Source of the DNA: Nitrosomonas sp.
Lineage (GTDB): Bacteria; Pseudomonadota; Gammaproteobacteria; Burkholderiales; Nitrosomonadaceae
Assembly: GCA_024282035.1 (NCBI GenBank)
Contig: JAMWZR010000008.1
Span: forward strand, 29,156 to 93,155
Reading direction: 5' to 3'
DNA length: 64,000 nt
A program made the translations under genes and the position numbers. Under the pieces are notes generated by a model, which was not told the DNA's origin, made no database searches, and saw nothing but the letters and a program-made list of their open reading frames with translations. Of the stretch, positions 58,010-64,000 are shown one piece after another. Numbering within the stretch: the stretch's first letter is position 1; the number at the start of each line of letters is the position of its first letter.

Positions 58010-61000
58010 ATGAAAAAACTCTCTCCTGAAGTCATCGCCAAGCGGCTTGATCATCTGCCTCGTCCAACGTATGCGGAAGATCTGCCAGTCAACGTTCGCC
58101 GCGAGGAAATCAAGCAGGCGATCAAGGATCATCAGGTGGTGATCATTTGCGGCGAAACTGGTTCGGGCAAGACCACGCAAATTCCAAAAATCTGTCTGGA
58201 ACTGCAACGTGGGGTGCAAGGTTTGATCGGTCACACACAACCGCGGCGGATTGCAGCGCGTACAGTGGCGGGGAGGATCGCAGCGGAGCTGAACACACCG
58301 CTGGGGCAGGCGGTGGGGTACAAGGTGCGATTTACCGACAAGATCGGTGCGGATAGTTACATCAAGCTGATGACCGATGGCATTTTGCTGGCGGAAACGC
58401 AGGGCGATCCGCTGCTGCAGGCTTATGACACGCTGATCATCGACGAAGCGCACGAGCGCAGCCTGAACATCGATTTTTTACTGGGTTATATCAAGCAATT
58501 GCTGCCGAAGCGGTCGGATTTGAAACTGATCGTGACTTCGGCCACTATCGACGCGCAGCGCTTTTCCCGGCATTTCAATGATGCACCGGTGATCGAGGTC
58601 AGTGGCAGAATGTATCCGGTGGACATTCATTATCGCCCGCTGGTGGTAGATGAAGAAGATGATGGCGACGTACAGCTGGCCATCGTCAAGGCAGCCGAAG
58701 AATTACTAGCGATGGGTTCCGGCGATGTTCTGGTGTTTCTGCCGGGAGAGCGCGAGATTCGTGAAACGGCTGAGGCCCTGCGGAAGCATTCGTTTCATCG
58801 TTTTCATGCCAGTATCGAGATTCTGCCGTTGTTTGCCCGCTTATCGGTAGCTGAGCAGGAGCGGGTGTTTCAGCCGGGTGGTGGACGTCGCATCGTGCTG
58901 GCGACCAATGTAGCCGAGACATCGCTAACCGTACCGGGCATTCATTATGTGATCGACACCGGACTCGCACGCATCAATCGCTACAGCTATCGCAATAAAG
59001 TCGAGCAGTTGTTGGTGGAAAAAATATCGCAGGCGTCGGCGAATCAGCGCGCCGGGCGCTGTGGCCGGGTGGCGAATGGGGTGTGTATCCGGTTGTATGC
59101 CGAGCAGGATTTTCAGGGGCGAGCGGCATTCACCGATCCGGAAATCCTGCGTTCATCACTGGCGTCGGTCATTTTGCGCATGCAGTCGCTGAAGATTGGC
59201 GATGTCGAGGATTTTCCATTTCTGGAACCACCATCACCACGCATGATCGCCGATGGCTACCAGTTGTTGGCAGAACTGGGGGCAGTGGATGAGCAGCGGC
59301 AATTGACAGCGGTTGGCTGGCGATTATCGAAATTCCCGATCGACCCGAAGATTGCCCGCATGATTCTGGCTGGAAAACAGGAGAATTGCTTGCATGAGAT
59401 CCTGATCATTGCGTCTGCGCTCAGTGTGCAGGATCCGCGCGACCGGCCGTTCGAACATCAGGCAGCTGCAGATGAGGCGCATCGGCGTTTTCAGGATGAA
59501 CGCTCGGATTTTCTGGCTTACCTGAAATTGTGGGATTTCTACGATGATTTACTAAAACACAAAAAATCCAGTAAGAAGCTGATGGCGCAGTGCCGGGCGC
59601 TTTTTTTGTCTTATCGGCGATTGCGCGAGTGGCGAGAGATTCATGGGCAACTGCATACTTTGATGACAGAGCAGGGTCTGAAGCCTAATGTCATTCCTGC
59701 CGGATACGATGAAATTCATCGCACATTGCTGGCGGGACTGCTTGGCAATATCGGTTTCAAAACCGAAAAAGAGGGTGAATATCTCGGGGCGCGAGGCATC
59801 AAGTTTGCGATTTTTCCCGGATCAGCACTCAAAAAGGGCAAAGCCAAGTGGGTGGTCGCGGCAGAGTTGGTTGAAACCAGCAAACTGTATGCGCGCTGTG
59901 CCGCACGGATCGACCCCGTCTGGTTGGAGCGCATTGCCGGAGAACTGTGCAAAAAACATTATTTCGATCCGCATTGGGAGAAAAAGCGTACCCAGGTTGT
60001 AGCGTTCGAGCAGGTTACTCTCTACGGGTTGATCATCGTGCCGAAACGGCCGGTTCATTATGGGCCGATCCATCCGAAGGAGGCGCGCGAGATTTTCATT
60101 CGCTCCGCGCTGGTGGAAGGGGACTATATCTCCGAAGCTGATTTCTTCGTTCACAACCATGCACTGGTGCATGAAATTGAAGAACTGGAACACAAAGCCC
60201 GGCGTCAGGATGTACTGGTCGACGAACAGGAAATTTTTGCTTTTTACGATGCACTGATTCCGTCTGAGATTACCAATGGTGCCGGTTTTGAAAAATGGCG
60301 CAAGCTGGCAGAGCAGAAAAACCCGCAATTGCTGTATCTGAAACGTGAGTCGTTGATGCGCCATGAAGCGGGACATGTGACCGAGGTTCAGTTTCCCGAG
60401 AATCTGGAGCTGGCAGATGGCAATCGGGTGCCGTTGAACTATCGTTTTGAACCCGGACACGTGTTGGATGGTGTGACGGCGCAGATCCCGTTGCCACTAT
60501 TAAACCGGATCGAGAGTCAGCAACTCGATTTTCTGGTGCCGGGTTTGATTCGCGATAAGATTACGTGGTACTTCAAGGCACTGCCCAAAACGATACGGCG
60601 CATACTGGTGCCGCTGCCGGAATCTGTAACTGAATTCCTGCAGCAGCAGGACAAAGTGCTGCATCGCATTGGTTTGCAGGATGCGCTGGTTCAGTATATC
60701 GAACGCAAAACCACGCTGTCGGTACCACTGGACACCTGGGATATTGGTGCCATGCCCCTGCATTTGCGAATGAACATTCAGGTCGTTGATGATGCTGGCC
60801 GCGAGCTGGCCATGGGGCGTGATCTGGTGCAGTTGCAGAAACAACTTGGACAGGCTGCACAGCAGACGTTCATGCAACGCAAGAACAATGAAGCGCACTT
60901 GGCAATCGAGCGCGATGGCATCGTGCAGTGGGATTTTGCCGAGCTGCCCCGGGAAATCGTGCTGCAACGTCAGGGACAATCGCTGACTGGCTATCCAGCC

Positions 61001-61765
61001 CTTGTCGATGCAACGGAGAGTGTGTCCGTTCGTGTGCTGGACACGGCAGATGCTGCAATGGCGGCGATGCGTTTAGGGGTTAAACGGTTGCTGAGTTTGA
61101 GGCTGAAAGATCAACTCAAACAACTGGACAAGAATATGCCCGGACTCAAACAGGCGGCGATGCAATTGGGTTCGCGCATGCAACCGGGCGAGCTGAAACA
61201 GGATATGCTGGAGACTATCCATGAGCGGGCGCTGCTCGCTGACGATCCACTACCGTGGACTGCGGCAGAATTCGACGCGCAGTTGCAGCGTGCCAGGATA
61301 AGGCTTCCGGATACGGCATCCGCGTTGGCCCGATTGTTGCAACAGCTGGGTAGCGAGTATCAAACCTTGATGCAGCATCTGGCCGTGGTGCGTTTGCCTG
61401 CATTGAAGCAGGAACTGAACGAGCAACTGGAACATCTGATTTATCCGGGTTTCCTGACCCAAACACCCTGGTCGTATTTGCAGTATGTGCCGCGGTATCT
61501 AAAGGCCATGACGCTGCGATTGCAGAAATACAGCAATAACGCCGAGCGTGATCAGCGAAACAGCCAAGAAATTCAAATGCTGTGGCAACAATATCAACTG
61601 CGATTGCAGAAATACGAGAAGTTGGGGTTTCAGGATCCCAGTCTGCAGGAATTTCGCTGGCAAATCGAGGAATTGCGCGTTTCAATGTTTGCGCAGGAAC
61701 TGAAAACGCCGCAGCCGGTGTCGGTCAAAAGGCTGCAAAAATTGTGGGAAAGTGTTCGCGCTTGA
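58010..61765 (+). CDS. hrpA: ATP-dependent RNA helicase HrpA (DEAH box)
   Basis: 1251-residue DEAH-box helicase that rescues stalled ribosomes in E. coli. Motif I GETGSGKTTQ (about 48-57), motif II DEAH (IIDEAHERS), motif III SAT (TSATID), motif V ATNVAETSLT and motif VI QRAGRCGR are all present, followed by the winged-helix/helicase-associated region, the OB fold and the long DUF3418 C-terminal domain. Length is normal. It is transcribed alone, convergent with the next gene. Confidence 0.96.
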   Translation: MKKLSPEVIAKRLDHLPRPTYAEDLPVNVRREEIKQAIKDHQVVIICGETGSGKTTQIPKICLELQRGVQGLIGHTQPRRIAARTVAGRIAAELNTPLGQAVGYKVRFTDKIGADSYIKLMTDGILLAETQGDPLLQAYDTLIIDEAHERSLNIDFLLGYIKQLLPKRSDLKLIVTSATIDAQRFSRHFNDAPVIEVSGRMYPVDIHYRPLVVDEEDDGDVQLAIVKAAEELLAMGSGDVLVFLPGEREIRETAEALRKHSFHRFHASIEILPLFARLSVAEQERVFQPGGGRRIVLATNVAETSLTVPGIHYVIDTGLARINRYSYRNKVEQLLVEKISQASANQRAGRCGRVANGVCIRLYAEQDFQGRAAFTDPEILRSSLASVILRMQSLKIGDVEDFPFLEPPSPRMIADGYQLLAELGAVDEQRQLTAVGWRLSKFPIDPKIARMILAGKQENCLHEILIIASALSVQDPRDRPFEHQAAADEAHRRFQDERSDFLAYLKLWDFYDDLLKHKKSSKKLMAQCRALFLSYRRLREWREIHGQLHTLMTEQGLKPNVIPAGYDEIHRTLLAGLLGNIGFKTEKEGEYLGARGIKFAIFPGSALKKGKAKWVVAAELVETSKLYARCAARIDPVWLERIAGELCKKHYFDPHWEKKRTQVVAFEQVTLYGLIIVPKRPVHYGPIHPKEAREIFIRSALVEGDYISEADFFVHNHALVHEIEELEHKARRQDVLVDEQEIFAFYDALIPSEITNGAGFEKWRKLAEQKNPQLLYLKRESLMRHEAGHVTEVQFPENLELADGNRVPLNYRFEPGHVLDGVTAQIPLPLLNRIESQQLDFLVPGLIRDKITWYFKALPKTIRRILVPLPESVTEFLQQQDKVLHRIGLQDALVQYIERKTTLSVPLDTWDIGAMPLHLRMNIQVVDDAGRELAMGRDLVQLQKQLGQAAQQTFMQRKNNEAHLAIERDGIVQWDFAELPREIVLQRQGQSLTGYPALVDATESVSVRVLDTADAAMAAMRLGVKRLLSLRLKDQLKQLDKNMPGLKQAAMQLGSRMQPGELKQDMLETIHERALLADDPLPWTAAEFDAQLQRARIRLPDTASALARLLQQLGSEYQTLMQHLAVVRLPALKQELNEQLEHLIYPGFLTQTPWSYLQYVPRYLKAMTLRLQKYSNNAERDQRNSQEIQMLWQQYQLRLQKYEKLGFQDPSLQEFRWQIEELRVSMFAQELKTPQPVSVKRLQKLWESVRA

Positions 61766-61793
61766 GATGATGCTGGAATATTTTGTAGCTGAA

Positions 61794-62297
61794 TTATCGG
61801 CGATTGCCTCTGAGTGCAATACCCAGTCCCATCAAACCCAAGCCGGTGAGCACCGTGATGAGCGTATCTAGCGGGTTTTGCGTGTTTGCAAAGCGCTTCC
61901 CTGATGCCATGTCGCTGCTTGATAATAAGGAAAATGTTTGCTTGCCATGATGCTTCATGTATTCGCCAATGGTGGATGTAGTTTGACTTAAATGTGGTAC
62001 TGAAAGGAATCGCCAGCCTGTCAATAGCACGGTGTCAAGTGTGCAGAGATCGTGCAAGCCGGGGTAGGGGGAGTGTATCGTCTGGGAAGCGGTGCCAATT
62101 TGGTAAGTTGTCGTGCCAATGGTTTTGGTTATTACAGAGCCGATCTCCGAGTGTGAAGGCAGCACATGTGTGGCACCGGGATCGTGAAATAGCAACAGGG
62201 CACCGAATTCGTTTTGGGATTCATCGGTATGAGCATTGACTGACAAAGGGATACTCAGAAATAGGGTGAACATGTAACGGAGAGCGATGTTTTTCAT
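61794..62297 (-). CDS. Exported protein with a sorting-signal-like C-terminus
   Basis: 167 residues from the ATG at 62297 (MKNIALRYMF); an earlier in-frame start lies eight codons upstream. A signal peptide (about 1-22, ending VNA) precedes a mature region rich in Thr, Ser and His with no recognised domain. The C-terminus (about 143-167) is one hydrophobic helix followed by Arg residues (LTGLGLMGLGIALRGNRR), the shape of an exosortase-type sorting signal, although the PEP motif itself is absent (NPLDT in its place). Confidence 0.55.
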   Translation of the reverse strand: MKNIALRYMFTLFLSIPLSVNAHTDESQNEFGALLLFHDPGATHVLPSHSEIGSVITKTIGTTTYQIGTASQTIHSPYPGLHDLCTLDTVLLTGWRFLSVPHLSQTTSTIGEYMKHHGKQTFSLLSSSDMASGKRFANTQNPLDTLITVLTGLGLMGLGIALRGNRR

Positions 62298-62508
62298 GAT
62301 ATCGGTTGTGAAATGGCACACATCATAAGCAATGGTTTGTTCAGTCGAATTAAAAACTAACGACGGAACTGTTGTGGCTCGATTTTGTTGATTGGGTGCC
62401 TTGAGCGGGCGGGGCTGATCGTGTCGTGTCGGACTACGATCTGTTTGACTGGTTTCGTTGCATCATACGATGAAGAAAACTGCTAGTCGGCTATCTGGGT
62501 GGAACAGC

Positions 62509-62540
62509 CTGAAAGCACCAAAGGGGTCCAGTGCTTTCAG
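62509..62540. other. Perfect 10-base stem-loop after the first small secreted-protein gene
   Basis: CTGAAAGCAC (62509-62518) and GTGCTTTCAG (62531-62540) around a 12-base loop. It lies 47 bases beyond the stop of the minus-strand gene at 62588. Neither strand has a T-run, so it is a possible 3'-end hairpin rather than a standard terminator. Confidence 0.45.
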
Positions 62541-62587
62541 AACTGTAATTCAATCAGTGAGTAAGTCTGATCGAATGCTACGCTTGA

Positions 62588-62980
62588 CTATTTGGCTGTG
62601 CAAATGCTCGTGGCGGTTGCTACGGTGAATCCTTGACTATTCTTGATTTGTCCGGTCACTTTATTGCCTTGGATGAAGTTCGAGCTAATTGCAGTCGCAC
62701 CTGCGGCGATATTGCCTGCATCACTGTCAAAATCGAATTCAATTTCGCCGGCTCCTGCAACGAGAGGGGATCGTTTGGCATTGTCACCGGAAATGATGCG
62801 GGCTCTGTAACTGCCACTTGGCAAGCCACGGCCATCAACAGAAACTTTGGAACGGTTGGCGCTTTTTTCGCATTTCACACGCACGCTAGCTGCATTGGCA
62901 TCTTCCATTGGCAGTGAGGTTGCAAAAATTGCCAGAGCTGCAGCCATCGCTGTTGAGCTTTTGATCATGAGTTTGTTCAT
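62588..62980 (-). CDS. Small secreted protein, paralogue 1 of 3
   Basis: 130 residues: signal peptide (about 1-31, ending ANA) and a roughly 100-residue mature domain with VRVKCEKSANRSKVSVDGRG near the start, GEIEFDFDSDAGNIAAGATAI in the middle and TSICTAK at the end, so two cysteines bracket it and may form a disulfide. The family is not recognised. Two further copies follow on the same strand (63061 and 63538), each with its own signal peptide region, so the cluster arose by tandem duplication. Confidence 0.75.
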   Translation of the reverse strand: MNKLMIKSSTAMAAALAIFATSLPMEDANAASVRVKCEKSANRSKVSVDGRGLPSGSYRARIISGDNAKRSPLVAGAGEIEFDFDSDAGNIAAGATAISSNFIQGNKVTGQIKNSQGFTVATATSICTAK

Positions 62981-63060
62981 TTTTTCTTTCCTTATATCTA
63001 AAACTTGGTTTGCAGAATCATTTACCGCTTTCGGTCGCTTAGAGGGGTATGACCGAATTT

Positions 63061-63450
63061 TTATCGTGTGCGGCAGGTGCTAGTGGCTTCAATGACGACA
63101 TGACCACTGGCTTCAACGATCTGGCCGGTGACTTTGCCGCCTTGAATGAATTTGGGACTGATCGCGGTTGCACCCGCTGCAATATCACCCTTATCACTAT
63201 CGAAATCGAATTCGATTTCGCCACCGCCTGACACAGGGTTTGAGGCTTTTTGATTGCTTCCGGAAATGATGTTGGCGTGATACTCGCCTGCGGCTAAGCC
63301 ACGTCCATCGACCGATACTTTGGAACGATTGGCTTGTTTTTCACATTTCACGCGGATTCCAGCTGCGCTGGCATCGTTTGGCAGGGTGGTAACGAGAACA
63401 ACTAAGGCTGTGGCCAAAGCTGCTGATGTTTTTGTCAAAATTGAATTCAT
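63061..63450 (-). CDS. Small secreted protein, paralogue 2 of 3
   Basis: 129 residues with a signal peptide (about 1-30, ending ASA) and the same mature domain as its neighbours (IRVKCEKQANRSKVSVDGRG, EIEFDFDSDKGDIAAGATAI, closing Cys in TSTCRTR). The two cysteines are conserved. A GGAGACAAG ribosome site precedes the ATG. No function is known. Confidence 0.75.
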   Translation of the reverse strand: MNSILTKTSAALATALVVLVTTLPNDASAAGIRVKCEKQANRSKVSVDGRGLAAGEYHANIISGSNQKASNPVSGGGEIEFDFDSDKGDIAAGATAISPKFIQGGKVTGQIVEASGHVVIEATSTCRTR

Positions 63451-63537
63451 GCTTGTCTCCGTTTTGTTAAATCGTCGGCGGTGTTATTGTCAATCCGACG
63501 GATATTGGAATCGGGTTGTTGGGTTCTTGTGCCGTTT

Positions 63538-63924
63538 TTATTTTGCACGGCAAAGTGCGGTTGCCTGGGTAACGGTATGACCATTGCCGTCGACGATTTG
63601 ACCGATTACCTTGCCACCTTGAATGAAGGTTGAATCGATTGCTGTTGCTCCGGCTGCGATATTGCCTGCATCGCTATCGAAATCAAATTCGATTTCTCCA
63701 GCGCCTGAAAGAGCTTCGCTAGTTGCATCATTTTCACCTGAAATAATGTGAGCTTTGTAGTTTCCTGCTGCCAATCCACGACCATCAACAGATACTTTGG
63801 AACGGTTAGCTTGTTTTTCACATTTCACGCGTACACTGGCTGCATAAGCATCAGATGTTGGTAATGAAACTGCTGCTACCGCAAAAGTAGCGGCAACTGC
63901 GACTGTGGTTTTGGTAAATAATGA
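63538..63924 (-). CDS. Small secreted protein, paralogue 3 of 3, start codon missing
   Basis: The mature domain (VRVKCEKQANRSKVSVDGRG to TALCRAK) and most of the signal peptide (SLFTKTTVAVAATFAVAAVS, then LPTSDAYA) are intact. Similarity to the paralogues stops at 63924: they begin ATG-AAT before the Ser codon, whereas here the preceding codons read TAA-GAC-CCA. No ATG, GTG or TTG lies in frame before the GTG at 63828, which is inside the mature domain. The gene therefore looks cut at its 5' end by a rearrangement or insertion at about 63924/63925, or by an assembly join near the window edge. Confidence 0.6.
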   Translation of the reverse strand, partial: SLFTKTTVAVAATFAVAAVSLPTSDAYAASVRVKCEKQANRSKVSVDGRGLAAGNYKAHIISGENDATSEALSGAGEIEFDFDSDAGNIAAGATAIDSTFIQGGKVIGQIVDGNGHTVTQATALCRAK

Positions 63925-64000
63925 TGGGTCTTAGGAAGTTAAAGCGGGTTTAGGCGTAATAATTTAAGAACTGCAAGGTAGAGATTATCACGACGATGAT

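Noticed and set aside
59822-60460. 212-codon minus-strand frame inside hrpA
   Set aside because: Antisense to a conserved helicase region; no motif or plausible start.

Overview
The window reads as a chromosomal segment of a Gram-negative betaproteobacterium. Supporting this are a cell-wall cluster mreBCD-mrdA-rodA-rlpA divergent from gatCAB, a Ttg2/Mla lipid-transport operon followed by an ABC-2 exporter and a BolA protein, thiS-thiG-trmB, ubiJ-ubiB, and sdhCDA. Base composition looks moderate (roughly half G+C by eye). A Nitrosomonas-like member of the Nitrosomonadales is my best guess, from gene order and the copper-protein content; no ammonia-oxidation gene lies in the window, so this is inference only. 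No rRNA, tRNA, CRISPR array or intact insertion sequence was seen.

Layout. 1-3171: dnaK (5' end cut by the window edge) and dnaJ. 3285-9544: a signalling block with an Aer-like PAS chemoreceptor, divergent from a PAS histidine kinase, a CheY/Rcp-type receiver, a REC-PAS-HisKA_3 kinase and a NarL-type regulator. 9519-16742 (minus strand): an alpha/beta hydrolase, a 2Fe-2S ferredoxin, potABCD polyamine uptake, ubiB and ubiJ. 16743-17297 is gene-free and ends in a plus-strand terminator. 17298-23868 (minus): the rod-shape/elongasome cluster. 24003-27310: gatCAB. 27734-34986: an accessory block with three LuxR-HTH regulators followed by two multicopper-oxidase-like genes. 35201-39385: small or poorly known genes (a 27-residue membrane peptide, a DUF2726 protein, an O-acyltransferase, secreted proteins, a TauE/SafE permease). 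39521-43761: trmB, thiGS, and a LysR regulator divergent from pirin and DoxX. 43913-47188: sdhCDA without sdhB, then an SH3-domain membrane protein. 48462-53552: mlaFEDCB, an ABC-2 ATPase/permease pair and bolA. 53732-55591: djlA, a glutathione S-transferase-like protein, a small membrane protein. 55697-57518: a sparse region with a methyltransferase and a GIY-YIG protein sharing an upstream motif. 58010-61765: hrpA. 61794-64000: a putative surface protein and three tandem copies of a small secreted protein, the last one lacking its start.

The most interesting signal is the copper pair at 31185-34986. Each protein has two cupredoxin domains related to multicopper oxidases, but their copper ligands are complementary. 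The first keeps both N-terminal His-x-His motifs and has lost the C-terminal ones. The second keeps the C-terminal HxxHxH and HCHxxxHxxxxM motifs and has lost the N-terminal ones, and in addition carries a third cupredoxin domain with its own type 1 copper set and a C-terminal beta-propeller. Together they hold the eight histidines of one trinuclear copper centre, suggesting an obligate hetero-oligomeric oxidase. The pair is preceded by two paralogous response regulators, and the upstream region of the second regulator is repeated, diverged, in front of the oxidase genes.
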